DNA from: Oscillospiraceae bacterium
GTDB lineage: Bacteria; Bacillota; Clostridia; Oscillospirales; Oscillospiraceae
Direction of reading: 5' to 3'
Length of the DNA stretch: 64,000 nucleotides
Assembly: GCA_902789745.1 (NCBI GenBank)
Contig: CADAPH010000002.1
Location: 1 to 64,000 of the forward strand
Below, piece by piece: positions 33,611 through 42,564 of the stretch. The notes beneath the pieces were generated by a model. That model did not search any database and was not told the origin of the DNA. It saw only the letters and a program-made list of their open reading frames with translations. Position 1 is the first letter of the stretch. Each line of letters begins with the position of its first letter. The position numbers and the translations under genes were made by a program.

Positions 33611-33636
33611 CCGGGCAGTCTGTTTCGACTGCCCGG
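33611..33636. other. Intra-operon hairpin
   Basis: A perfect 10-bp stem CCGGGCAGTC/GACTGCCCGG between the M23 and S41 genes. On the minus strand (the coding direction) no U tract follows, so it is more likely a processing or stability element than a terminator. Confidence 0.45.
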
Positions 33637-33654
33637 CATCTTTTCTTCCTCCGG

Positions 33655-34932
33655 TCAGACGCCTGCGTCTGCCGAAATATTCAGTCCCGAATAAAACTGC
33701 TCCGGATCGATGCGCGAACCGTTGCTGTACACCTCAAAGTGCAGATGCGGCCCGGTGGAGTTTCCGGTGCTGCCGACCTGACCGATCGTATCGCCCTGGT
33801 TGACATACTGACCGTTTTTCACGCCGATATAGGACAGATGCCCGTACAGCGTTTTATATCCGTTGCCGTGCTCGATCATAATACAGTTGCCGTAACCGCC
33901 GTACCACTCGGCCAGGACGACTCTCCCGCCGTCCGCCGCGTAGACTGCGGTGCCGGAATTTGCGGCAATGTCCATACCATTGTGGTTCTTGAGCTCACCC
34001 GTGATAGGGTGTATGCGCTCTCCAAAGCGGCTTGAGATGTACGAATAAGTGGCGACCGGGAAAATAAAAGTACCGTTCGCGTAGGCAGCCGCTCCGCCGC
34101 CCGTACTGCCGCCGTCCCCGCCGCCTCCGGCCGCTGCCGCGGCCGCTGCCGCGGCTGCGGCGCGTTCGGCCTCCAGCTTCGCAACGAGAATGGAGATGGC
34201 CATATTCGTCGCGTCCTCCTGGGCCTGGATCTCGGCGATCTCAGCCTGCCGGTTCATATAGTCCTCATGCAGACCCAGCAACAGCTCATCCGCCTCGTCG
34301 ATCTCCGCCTTCAGCTTCTCCTGATCCTGACGCAGCGCGTCCTGTTTTCCGTTGACTTCCTTGCGGTAGGCCTCGTATTCGGCCTTCACTTCCTCGGTAT
34401 TCTCACGGGCCCGGATGTAATTGTCCTCAAGCTCCTTATCGCGCAGCATGATTTCGCCCACATCGTCCATGGCGGTGAGCATTTCTCCCAGATCGTTGGA
34501 TTTGAGAATCAGCGCCAGGTAATTGAGCGTGCCGTTTTCCTCCATGGCCCGCACTCTTTTCCGATAGCGGTCAAGCTGCTGCTCTTCCAGCATCTGCGCG
34601 TCGAGGACCTCCTTCTCCTTATCGGCGATCATTTCGTCGTAGAGAGCGATCTCCTCTTCGTTGAGTTGAATCTGCTGCATGGTATACATGTTGCGTTCAT
34701 CCAGGGCTCGCTTCTGAACCAGAATGCCGACGGCGTCCTCTTTCAGCGCGTCGATCTCGGCCTGCTTTGCCTCGCGCTGCTTCTCGATTTCATCCCGCTC
34801 CGCGCGGAGAGCTTCGATCTCGGCCTGTGAAACCTCAGCCAATGCGCCGGGAGGCAGCAGCGCCGCAAGCAGGACTGCGCATAATACAGCGCCGAGCACC
34901 CGTATAAGCAATGATTTTTTCTGTCTGTTCAT
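33655..34932 (-). CDS. Secreted coiled-coil M23 peptidase (EnvC/PcsB-like)
   Basis: 425 residues. Signal peptide ending GALAEV (about residue 32); a long coiled coil (about 35-255); an Ala/Gly-rich linker; and a C-terminal LytM (M23) domain with HNGMDIA (first zinc ligands) and HLHFEVY. All M23 zinc motifs are present, so it should cleave peptidoglycan stem cross-bridges. Coiled-coil M23 proteins next to ftsEX are typically activated by FtsX. It is a paralogue of the adjacent gene at 34998-36371 with the same layout; tandem duplication is likely. Confidence 0.92.
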   Translation of the reverse strand: MNRQKKSLLIRVLGAVLCAVLLAALLPPGALAEVSQAEIEALRAERDEIEKQREAKQAEIDALKEDAVGILVQKRALDERNMYTMQQIQLNEEEIALYDEMIADKEKEVLDAQMLEEQQLDRYRKRVRAMEENGTLNYLALILKSNDLGEMLTAMDDVGEIMLRDKELEDNYIRARENTEEVKAEYEAYRKEVNGKQDALRQDQEKLKAEIDEADELLLGLHEDYMNRQAEIAEIQAQEDATNMAISILVAKLEAERAAAAAAAAAAAGGGGDGGSTGGGAAAYANGTFIFPVATYSYISSRFGERIHPITGELKNHNGMDIAANSGTAVYAADGGRVVLAEWYGGYGNCIMIEHGNGYKTLYGHLSYIGVKNGQYVNQGDTIGQVGSTGNSTGPHLHFEVYSNGSRIDPEQFYSGLNISADAGV

Positions 34933-34997
34933 ACGCTTGTCGGAGTTGAACCGCGGCCGCGCAAGCGGCCCATCTTGCCGGAAATATCAGGCGAAAT

Positions 34998-36371
34998 TCA
35001 GCAGTTGTAGTATGAAATACCGGAAAAATACTGTGCCGGATCGACCCTTTCGTCGCCGACATAGACCTCAAAGTGCAGGTGCGTACCGGTTGCGCGGCCT
35101 GTCGCGCCGACATAGCCGATGGTTTCACCCTGGCTGACGGTTTGCCCGTAGGAAACGGCGAGACCGGACATGTGCGCATACACCGTAGAGGTGCCGCCGT
35201 GATCAATGATGACATAGTTGCCGTAGGAGCTGTCATACGATGCGGTGATGACTTCGCCCGAGGCGGCCGCAATGACAGGCGCGCCGTCGTTTCCGAAACC
35301 GTCGATATCAATGCCGCTGTGATAGCGGGATTCTCCGGTAAAGGGGTCGGAGCGGGTTCCGAAACGGCTCGTTACGCGCTGACTGCACGGGAGCGGCCAT
35401 ACATAACCGCTCGACTGACTGCCGGCCACATAGCCGACCTGCGCTTCCTCGGCAATCTGCTGGATCTGCGCCTCGGTATAGATCGGCTCATATCCGGCGG
35501 CGATGGCCTCATAATTTGCCTGCGCCATTTCCATGACCTGCTGCTTGGCCTGCGCCACCGCCTGGGCGGCGATCGCCTGCTCCGCGGCGCGCTCGTTCGC
35601 CTTGCGCGCGTTATAGCTGGCGATCACATTGGAGATCGTTGCCGCCGCAGCCTCTTCAGCCGCCTGCGCGCTCTCCCACTCTTTGATCGCAGCGTCGATT
35701 TCATCCTGCAGCTCATAGAGAAGCGCTTCCCCCCGCTCCATATCGGCATGGATCGCGGCCTGCTCGCCTCGAAGCTCCTGCTGTTTGCCCTCGTATAAGG
35801 TCTTCTCCGCCTCATACTGGGCCTTCACCTCTTCGGTCTCCTCACGGGCGGCTTCATATTCATGCTGGAGCTGTTTGTCGCTCTCCATGATTTCGCCCAT
35901 ATCGTCAATGGCGGTAATGAGCTGCGAGAAGTTGTCGGATCGGAGAACAAGGGCCAGGATGTTGTAGCCCCCGCTCTCTTCCATCGCGCGCACGCGGGTG
36001 CGGTATTTTTCAAGCTGGACGTTTTCGCGATCTTTCGCGGCGTCGACTTCCTTCCCCTTGTTCTGGATCAGGATCTCGTATTCGCGGATCTCCTCGTCGA
36101 TGATCTCAAGCTGCTCCTCGGCGAGCCTGTTCTGTTCCATAAGGGCGACCATCTGCTCGAGAACGTTCGCCTGCTGCTCCTTCAGGCCGTCAATGCGCGC
36201 CTTGATCTCCTGCACTTGCCCGCTGAGCTCCGCTTTTTTCGCGCGAAGCTCTTCCAGCTCATCCATCTCATCCGCGTGCGCGGTGAGCGGAATCACGCCG
36301 ACCACCAGGGATAAAAGCATCAAAACAGCCAGAATCACAGCAATGACAGATATTGCTTTTTTCCTGTTCAT
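34998..36371 (-). CDS. Secreted coiled-coil M23 peptidase (EnvC/PcsB-like), paralogue
   Basis: 457 residues. Signal peptide ending PLTAHADE (about 32); long coiled coil (about 35-280); then an M23 domain starting near 325 (SRFGTRSDPFTGESRYHSGIDI) and ending HLHFEVYVGDERVDP. The zinc ligands H and D of HSGID and the HLH motif are kept. It is 21 bases after ftsX and shares the order of the next gene. Both probably act at the division site under FtsEX control. Confidence 0.92.
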   Translation of the reverse strand: MNRKKAISVIAVILAVLMLLSLVVGVIPLTAHADEMDELEELRAKKAELSGQVQEIKARIDGLKEQQANVLEQMVALMEQNRLAEEQLEIIDEEIREYEILIQNKGKEVDAAKDRENVQLEKYRTRVRAMEESGGYNILALVLRSDNFSQLITAIDDMGEIMESDKQLQHEYEAAREETEEVKAQYEAEKTLYEGKQQELRGEQAAIHADMERGEALLYELQDEIDAAIKEWESAQAAEEAAAATISNVIASYNARKANERAAEQAIAAQAVAQAKQQVMEMAQANYEAIAAGYEPIYTEAQIQQIAEEAQVGYVAGSQSSGYVWPLPCSQRVTSRFGTRSDPFTGESRYHSGIDIDGFGNDGAPVIAAASGEVITASYDSSYGNYVIIDHGGTSTVYAHMSGLAVSYGQTVSQGETIGYVGATGRATGTHLHFEVYVGDERVDPAQYFSGISYYNC

Positions 36372-36392
36372 AAACTCTCCTGCGAAGGCTTA

Positions 36393-37271
36393 TCAAACCT
36401 TCAGATAATTCCGGATCGCGTTCAGGCCGCCGAAGACGCCGACGAGGATACCGGTCGCCATGAAGACGATAAAAACCGGAAGCGCCACATCCCGGAAGGG
36501 CACCACATTGAGAAGCGTGCCCGTCATCGAGCCGATGACGCGCCCGGTGACAAGGTTATACAGTCCCCACTCGGCCAGGAAGGCGATGCCGCCGCCCAGC
36601 ATGCCGAGCACCAGGCCCTCAATAACAAAGGGCAGGCGGATAAATCCGTTTGTCGCACCGACCATCTTCATGATGGCGATCTCTTCCCGCCGTCCGAAGG
36701 TGGCAAGCTTGATGGTGTTGGACATGATAAAGAAGGAGACGAAAACCAGCATAACGATCAGCACAAGTGATACGATGCTGACCACATTGCGAATGGTCAC
36801 GAAGCTCTTCGCGTAATCCAGATGCGCATTGACCTTGGCCACGCCCCGGATCGCCTCGAGCTCCGTCTTGGTCTGAGACATGTAGGCAATGTCGGTCAGA
36901 TGAACAATGAAGCGATGGCGGAAAACATCCTCGTCGATGCCCTCCATCAGGGAGGCGTCATACTTGCTCATGAAGCTGTCCATCGCCTCACCCCGTGAGA
37001 CGAACTGCGCGGACGCGACATTGTCGACGGCTTCGATATTCCGCTGCAGATCGCGGGCCATGGCCTCGTCGCTGAGGGATTCATCCACGAAAACGACGAT
37101 CTCGTTCTGGTCTTCCAGATCCTTGATCAATGCGTTGATATTGAGGGAGAGAAGGGAGACGCTGCCCATGATGATCAGGCAGGCGACAATGATGGCGACC
37201 GTGGCGAAGGACATGAAGCCGTGCGTCGTGATGCTGCGGAAGCCCTCTCGGATCAGATATCCCAGTCTCAT
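36393..37271 (-). CDS. ftsX: Cell division protein FtsX
   Basis: 292 residues. Cytoplasmic N-terminus, first membrane helix (about 23-45), a large extracytoplasmic loop (about 46-165) that in the family binds the coiled coil of the peptidoglycan hydrolase, then three more helices (about 170-285). ATG 37271 overlaps the ftsE stop (ATGA). It forms a complex with FtsE and links ATP hydrolysis to hydrolase activation. Confidence 0.95.
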   Translation of the reverse strand: MRLGYLIREGFRSITTHGFMSFATVAIIVACLIIMGSVSLLSLNINALIKDLEDQNEIVVFVDESLSDEAMARDLQRNIEAVDNVASAQFVSRGEAMDSFMSKYDASLMEGIDEDVFRHRFIVHLTDIAYMSQTKTELEAIRGVAKVNAHLDYAKSFVTIRNVVSIVSLVLIVMLVFVSFFIMSNTIKLATFGRREEIAIMKMVGATNGFIRLPFVIEGLVLGMLGGGIAFLAEWGLYNLVTGRVIGSMTGTLLNVVPFRDVALPVFIVFMATGILVGVFGGLNAIRNYLKV

Positions 37272-37954
37272 ATGCCGTAATACCCCCCCTCCGAGCTGTC
37301 GCCGGTCTTCTCACCGCTGTCAATGGTAATGACGCGTTTGGAGAAGGCGTTGACCAGCTCTTTCTCATGGGTAACGACGACGACGGTGGTTCCCATCTCA
37401 TTGATTTTTTCCAGCAGGAGCATCAGCTCCAGACTGCGCACGGGGTCAAGGTTTCCGGTGGGCTCGTCCGCGACGATCATGCGCGGGCTGTTGACCAGCG
37501 CGCGCGCGATGCCGACACGCTGCTGCTCGCCGCCGGAGAGCTCTCCCGGCATTCTTTTTTCGCGGCCGCCGAGGCCGACAAGCTCCAATATGTAGGGCAC
37601 GCGCGTGCGGATCTCCCGGTTGGGCGCGCCTACCACGCGCATGGCAAAGGCCACATTGTCATAGACGTTCATGTTCTCGATGAGGCGATAGTCCTGAAAG
37701 ACGACGCCGAGCGTCCTGCGCATCTTGGGAAGCTTCCTGCGCTTGATCGTCGACATGTCAAAATCGTTGACCACGACCCGGCCGGAGGTCGGGCGCACCT
37801 CGCCGGTGATGAGCTTCATAAGTGTCGTCTTGCCCGAGCCGGAGGGGCCGACCAGAAAGACGAATTCTCCGTCCTCGATGGTAAGGCTCACATTGTCGAG
37901 GGCAACGGTGTTGCTGCTCTCATAAACCTTACGCACGTTCTGCATTAGTACCAT
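37268..37954 (-). CDS. ftsE: Cell division ATP-binding protein FtsE
   Basis: 228 residues. Walker A GPSGSGKTTLMKL, signature ELSGGEQQRVGIARAL, Walker B MIVADEPTGNLDP and H-loop VVTHEKELV. GGAGG lies upstream of ATG 37954. First gene of the ftsE-ftsX-M23-M23-S41 row; the CdaR-type regulator upstream is read in the same direction with a 73-base gap. Confidence 0.95.
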   Translation of the reverse strand: MVLMQNVRKVYESSNTVALDNVSLTIEDGEFVFLVGPSGSGKTTLMKLITGEVRPTSGRVVVNDFDMSTIKRRKLPKMRRTLGVVFQDYRLIENMNVYDNVAFAMRVVGAPNREIRTRVPYILELVGLGGREKRMPGELSGGEQQRVGIARALVNSPRMIVADEPTGNLDPVRSLELMLLLEKINEMGTTVVVVTHEKELVNAFSKRVITIDSGEKTGDSSEGGYYGI

Positions 37955-38027
37955 GGTTATTTATCCTCCACATAGGGTAAAGGCCGTACCGTGCCATACA
38001 GTTTAGCACGCGGCGCTGAACAGGCGC

Positions 38028-39119
38028 TTAATACTTGTTGTTAAGCGAATCAAGGTACTGCTTGACCATCATGGCGACCTTGAAAACGATGGCGTGGTCA
38101 AATTCGCGCAGATCCAGCCCCGTCATTTTCTTGATCTTTTCCAGGCGGTAAACCAGCGTATTGCGGTGGACATAGAGCTTTCTGGAGGTCTCGGAGACGT
38201 TGAGGTTATTTTCAAAGAAGCGGTTGATGGTCTCCAGCGTATCCTCGTCCAGGGTCTCGATGGGGTTCTTTTTGAAAACCTCATTCAGGAACATCTCGCA
38301 CAGGGTCGTCGGGAGCTGATAGATGATGCGGCCGAGGCCGAGGCTCTCATAGTTGATAATCGTCTTGTCGCTTTCAAAGACGCGGCCGACGTCGATGGCA
38401 ACCTGCGCCTCCTTGTACTTATCGGCAAGCTCCCGCAGATGGCGGGCGTTGGTGCTCACGCCGATGACAGATTTGATGCCGAGCTCCTCCTGCAGGGTCG
38501 TCTCAATGCTCTTTGCAACGCGCAGTACCTCCTCCGGGCAGTTGGCGTTGGGCAGGGCTTTGACGAGCACGATATCCGTCTCATTGATGTTCAGCACAAA
38601 ATCCTTCTGCCGATCCGGGAAAAGGCGCTGAATCGCCTCCACCGCAGTGACGTCGGGGTTCTCCGTCTGGCGAACCAGCAGCACGACGCGCGGCTCGTCC
38701 GTGACAAAATGGAGCTCCTTCGCGCGGACATACACGTCGCCCGGGAGAATATTGTCGGAGATGATGTTCTTGATAAAGGCGGCCTTGTTGTGCTTTTCCT
38801 CGTAATTATTCTTGGCCTCGTTAAAGGCAACAGCGGAGATGGCGCAGATCGTGCGGCTGAGCGCGTCGGTGCCTTCCACAAACGCGGCGTAATCGAACTT
38901 GGCCCCGGGCGAATAGAGGGCATAGTACGTCCTCGTCCCCGTGGTGACGGGCCGTTCGCTCCCGTCGAACTCATACAGGTGAAAATCGTCCAGTCTCGAT
39001 CCGATCATGGCAAGCTCGCTGCTGGCCACGACAAATCCCTGCTCGTCCACAACGCCGATGGTTCTGTCCACGGCGTCCTTCATCTGAATGATCACATTCT
39101 GAAATATTCTGCTGGACAT
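38028..39119 (-). CDS. CdaR/PucR-type transcriptional regulator
   Basis: 363 residues. N-terminal sensor-like domain (about 1-110; MKDAVDRTIGVVDEQGFVVASSE), a middle degenerate GGDEF-like domain (about 150-280), and a C-terminal PucR/CdaR HTH_30 domain with LNVSETSRKLYVHRNTLVYRLEKIKKMTGLDLREFDHA (quoted in pieces). The HTH part is the family signature. Target genes are not known; it precedes ftsEX. ATG 39119 has GGGAGAGAG upstream; the longer frame to 39194 is Arg-rich and runs toward the promoter. Confidence 0.87.
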   Translation of the reverse strand: MSSRIFQNVIIQMKDAVDRTIGVVDEQGFVVASSELAMIGSRLDDFHLYEFDGSERPVTTGTRTYYALYSPGAKFDYAAFVEGTDALSRTICAISAVAFNEAKNNYEEKHNKAAFIKNIISDNILPGDVYVRAKELHFVTDEPRVVLLVRQTENPDVTAVEAIQRLFPDRQKDFVLNINETDIVLVKALPNANCPEEVLRVAKSIETTLQEELGIKSVIGVSTNARHLRELADKYKEAQVAIDVGRVFESDKTIINYESLGLGRIIYQLPTTLCEMFLNEVFKKNPIETLDEDTLETINRFFENNLNVSETSRKLYVHRNTLVYRLEKIKKMTGLDLREFDHAIVFKVAMMVKQYLDSLNNKY

Positions 39120-39315
39120 GCTTTCTCTCTCCCATTCTGCCGCTGTATTGCGCAGCCTTCTCCTTCGACTGCGGGCGGCGGATCGTACTTGCACGGTTCT
39201 GACCGTCCTCTCCGGCGGTCTGATTCTTTTTTCTGCGCTTTGCGAAACAGCGCTTTGAGCAATATGTCAAAACAAAACGGACAGCATCCTCTGTCCGATG
39301 CCGATGTCGCCTACC

Positions 39316-39344
39316 ATAATAACGCTTTTTTATGTAATTATCAA
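39316..39344 (-). promoter_or_regulatory. Predicted promoter of the CdaR-type regulator
   Basis: TTGATA (39344-39339), 17 bases, TATTAT (39321-39316), in an AT-rich stretch. It gives a leader of about 190 nt to ATG 39119. The rest of the 39120-39431 gap shows nothing else. Confidence 0.5.
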
Positions 39345-39431
39345 TAGAAACAATGCGGTTTTTTTGTGAATTTTTTTTGCTTTGTGTCGTTAACGCTCAA
39401 AAAGCCTTTGACAATTCATGGTTTTTTTCGA

Positions 39432-40154
39432 CTAATTGACAGTATGGAAACCCTTCAACACCTTGCACAAATCGTTTTCCTCCAGTTCGCGAAAGCCGCC
39501 GGCGCCAAGGTCTTCCCCGATCTCAAGCTCTCCCACGGAGAGTCTGCGGAGCCTCTGTACCGGCTTTCCGCGGGACGCCAGCATACGCTTGACCTGGTGG
39601 TATTTTCCTTCCATCACCGTGACGAAGCAGACGCTGCCGCCTGTAATTTCCAGCTTCGCCGGAAGGCAGTGCGTCCCGTCCGCGAGGATCAGCCCCTCCG
39701 CGAAGGCGCGCGCGTCGTCTTCATCGGGAATCCCCTCCACTTCGGCGCGGTAACGCTTTTCCACGCCGGATTTTGGGGAGATGACCCGGTGTGCAAAATC
39801 CCCGTCGTTGGTGAGGATCAGCAGCCCTTCGGTGTCCTTGTCAAGCCGTCCGACCGGAAAGAGCTCCAGCCGTTTCAGCTCCGGCGGCAGGAGTTCCAGC
39901 ACGGTCTTCTGTCTTCTGTCCTCCGTGACGCTCAGGACCCCGGCGGGCTTGTCCATCATGAAATAACGAAAACGTCTCAGGCGAAGAATCTCCCCATCGA
40001 GGCAGATCTCATCCGTATCGGGATCGACATGTTTCTCGGGCCCGGTGACGGTCTGACCGTTTACGCTGACGCGCCCCGCTTTGATGATCTGCTTCAGCTC
40101 GCGCCGGGACGCGACGCCGAGCTCGGAGAGCACTTTATCAAGTCTGACGGCCAT
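39432..40154 (-). CDS. Pseudouridine synthase of the RsuA/RluB family
   Basis: 240 residues. N-terminal S4 RNA-binding domain (about 1-60; RLDKVLSELGVASRRELKQI) and catalytic domain with GRLDKDTEGLLILTNDG, which contains the conserved aspartate, and RQVK-like HQVKRML. It isomerises a uridine in rRNA; which one cannot be told from sequence alone (length and lack of a C-terminal tail fit RsuA-type). AGGAGG precedes ATG 40154. Confidence 0.92.
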   Translation of the reverse strand: MAVRLDKVLSELGVASRRELKQIIKAGRVSVNGQTVTGPEKHVDPDTDEICLDGEILRLRRFRYFMMDKPAGVLSVTEDRRQKTVLELLPPELKRLELFPVGRLDKDTEGLLILTNDGDFAHRVISPKSGVEKRYRAEVEGIPDEDDARAFAEGLILADGTHCLPAKLEITGGSVCFVTVMEGKYHQVKRMLASRGKPVQRLRRLSVGELEIGEDLGAGGFRELEENDLCKVLKGFHTVN

Positions 40155-40275
40155 ACACGCGGCCTCCTATCCATAAATTTCGTTCATAGCGCCGCCGGGC
40201 GCGGAATAGCATAGACAAGGGAGTCGGTCCGCAGGCAGCTGCGTATCGGGCCGCTTATCAATAAGCCGCGGAGGA

Positions 40276-40791
40276 ATGGAGAAGACTATGGCACACACAA
40301 GCGGAGGATTTACACGGAGAAAAACGCTGACGCTGCTGCTCATCTGCGGCATCGTTCTGCTGCTGGTCTTTACGGCGCGCAGTGTCTTCGGAACAAAGGA
40401 GCAGCCACTTGACCTCAATACGGCGGACGGGCGCGAAGCGTATTTAAAATCCCTCGGCTGGGAGATCGACCGGGACAGCGAGAGTTTCCGCACTGTGCTG
40501 GTACCGCAGAAGCTGGAGGGGATCATGGCGCAGTACAACAAGATACAGCTCCGGCAGGGCTATGATCTCAACAAGCACCTCGGCCAGAGCTGCAAGCAAT
40601 TCTGTTACGATGTAAAGAATTATCCCGGCGGTCAGGGAAAGGTCATCGTCTCGCTCTACATTCAGGACGGGAAGGTGATCGCCGGGGACATACACTCCAC
40701 GGCGGTCAACGGCTTCATGCACGGTCTGAGCCGCACGGAGGCCTCCGCCAGCCCGAGCGCCGCCCCGGTGACCCGCAAGCCGTCCGATTAG
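40276..40791 (+). CDS. DUF4830-type membrane-anchored protein
   Basis: 171 residues. A membrane helix (about 17-38) and an outside domain beginning REAYLKSLGWEID and running to GDIHSTAVNGFMHGL, which matches the DUF4830 family pattern as I remember it. The tail is Ser/Pro-rich. Function unknown. Two starts are possible: ATG 40276 (right after GGAGG) or ATG 40288 (six bases after GGAG). It is convergent with asnA and shares the terminator at 40802-40834. Confidence 0.8.
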   Translation: MEKTMAHTSGGFTRRKTLTLLLICGIVLLLVFTARSVFGTKEQPLDLNTADGREAYLKSLGWEIDRDSESFRTVLVPQKLEGIMAQYNKIQLRQGYDLNKHLGQSCKQFCYDVKNYPGGQGKVIVSLYIQDGKVIAGDIHSTAVNGFMHGLSRTEASASPSAAPVTRKPSD

Positions 40792-40801
40792 ACGGACACG
40801 G

Positions 40802-40834
40802 AAAATCCACGGAACAAAAGTCCGTGGATTTTTC
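40802..40834. terminator. Bidirectional terminator
   Basis: AAAATCCACGGA (40802-40813) pairs with TCCGTGGATTTTT (40821-40833); T run on the right, A run on the left. It separates the DUF4830 gene from asnA. Confidence 0.9.
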
Positions 40835-40835
40835 A

Positions 40836-41849
40836 TTACAGCAGCATGACGCCGGCTTTTTCGCAGGTCTCCTGCGTCTCTCTGTCCCAGATGGACGCCT
40901 GCACCTCGCCGATGTGTGCTTTGCCGAGCAGGAGCATGGAAAGCCGCGACTGGCCGATGCCGCCGCCGATGGTCAGAGGCAGCTCCCCTGCGAGCAGGGC
41001 CTTGTGATAGGGCAGCTCCCTCCTGTTGTCGCAGCCGGCGAGAGTGAGCTGGCGATCCATGGACGCGGGATCGACGCGGATGCCCATGGAGGAAATCTCC
41101 ATCGCGCAGCCGAGCAGGTCGTCCCAGAACATGATATCGCCGTTGAGCTCCCAGTCGTCATAGTCCGGGGCGCGGCCGTCGTGCTTCTTGCCGGATTTAA
41201 GCGCCTTGCCGATGCCGATGATGAAGACGGTCTTATGCTCCCTGACATAGGCGTTCTCCCGCTGCTTGGGGGTAAGCGCGGGATACATATCCTCAAGCTG
41301 CTGGGTGGTGACAAAGCTCACGCGCTTTTCGAGCTTCGGCAGGCTCGAGAGCTGGGGATAGATGGCTTGCATGGTGCTCTGGGTGTCGCAAATGGCGGCG
41401 ACAATATCCATGACGGTGGATTTCAGATAGTCAAGGTTCCGGTTTTCCGGCAGGATGACCTTTTCCCAGTCCCACTGGTCGACGTAGACGGAGTGAAGGT
41501 TATCCAGCTCGTCCTCGTCGCGGCGGATGGCGTTCATGTCGGTGTAGATGCCCTTGCCGGGCCAGAAAGCATAGCGTTTGAGGGCGAGGCGCTTCCACTT
41601 CGCCAGGGACTGCACGACCTCGGCCCGTTCGTCGGCGTGCAGGATATCGAAGGAGACCGGGCGCTCGTAGCCGTTCAGGTTGTCGTTGAGGCCGGAATCG
41701 TCGGCCACAAAGAGCGGCGCGGATACGCGGTAGAGATCCAGCTTCGCGCCGAGATTGTCCGCGAAGATACGCTTCAACAAGCTGATCGCCTTCTGGGTGT
41801 CATAGATGGACAGCAGGCTCTTATAGCCCTCGGGGATGTATGTATGCAT
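40836..41849 (-). CDS. asnA: Aspartate-ammonia ligase (asparagine synthetase A)
   Basis: 337 residues, family length. Class II synthetase fold with ISLLKRIFADNLGAKLDLYRVSAPLF at the N-terminus, the GKGIYTDMNAIRRDEDELDN segment, and the C-terminal GGGIGQSRLSMLLLGKAHIGEVQ motif 3 region (quoted to its core). It makes asparagine from aspartate, ammonia and ATP. GGAGG precedes ATG 41849. Confidence 0.97.
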   Translation of the reverse strand: MHTYIPEGYKSLLSIYDTQKAISLLKRIFADNLGAKLDLYRVSAPLFVADDSGLNDNLNGYERPVSFDILHADERAEVVQSLAKWKRLALKRYAFWPGKGIYTDMNAIRRDEDELDNLHSVYVDQWDWEKVILPENRNLDYLKSTVMDIVAAICDTQSTMQAIYPQLSSLPKLEKRVSFVTTQQLEDMYPALTPKQRENAYVREHKTVFIIGIGKALKSGKKHDGRAPDYDDWELNGDIMFWDDLLGCAMEISSMGIRVDPASMDRQLTLAGCDNRRELPYHKALLAGELPLTIGGGIGQSRLSMLLLGKAHIGEVQASIWDRETQETCEKAGVMLL

Positions 41850-41913
41850 GAACTCGCCTCCGGTAAAGTATTGTCATCCTGAGGGCAGTAAAGCTCAGAA
41901 TGGCACTTTTGAT

Positions 41914-42432
41914 CTATTTGCTCAGCATTTCGATGAACTGCTGATAAAAAGCCTCCGCGTTTTTGCGGAAGTTCTTTTCCATTGTTTTCGCCTGTTCCTC
42001 GCCGCTGCAGAGAAGACGGAGGCGGATGATCTCCCCTTCCCCGTCGGACATGGCGAGCTCCACATAGCAGCCGTCCTTCTCCAGCTTGTGCGAGGTCTTG
42101 ATCATAGCCTCGCGGCGCAGGCGGTCGCGCTCCGGCTGCAGGAGTTTGTCGGCGTTGCGGCGCACAGAATACGGGATGCTGGTCTCTACGACCTCCACAT
42201 TCTTCGCGCCCTTCTCGGTGATGCGCAGACCCTCCTCGCTCTCGGCGATGAGGCCGTTGTCGATGAGATCCGCGAGGCAGTCGCTGTAGGTGAAATAGGT
42301 CACGCCCGTATCGCACTCGCGGCAGAGGTCGCTGAGCGTATTCGGATCCACTGACCCCGGCAGGCGGCGCAGAATATAGAGGATCAGGATCTTGATATCC
42401 AGCTCCTCATGAATGAAACCCCAATGATCCAC
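41914..42432 (-). CDS. DUF4364 family protein (winged-helix-like)
   Basis: 172 residues. Starts at GTG 42432. N-terminal helical region resembling a winged helix (IKILILYILRRL, YFTYSDCLADLIDNGLI, LRITEKG) and an alpha/beta C-terminal part; this matches the DUF4364 family common in Clostridia. A regulatory role is likely but unproven. Stand-alone gene, 64 bases upstream of asnA on the same strand, so it may be co-transcribed. Confidence 0.8.
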   Translation of the reverse strand: MDHWGFIHEELDIKILILYILRRLPGSVDPNTLSDLCRECDTGVTYFTYSDCLADLIDNGLIAESEEGLRITEKGAKNVEVVETSIPYSVRRNADKLLQPERDRLRREAMIKTSHKLEKDGCYVELAMSDGEGEIIRLRLLCSGEEQAKTMEKNFRKNAEAFYQQFIEMLSK

Positions 42433-42564
42433 GTGCAGGCCTCCCTCTAATGAAAATAACTATTGTATTATACACAGGGAAAGGCGGTATTTCAAGATTT
42501 TTTTGACACGCCCTCTCCTCCGGCGCATACACTGTAGTGAATCCCAAAAACAGGAGGTATCTGT

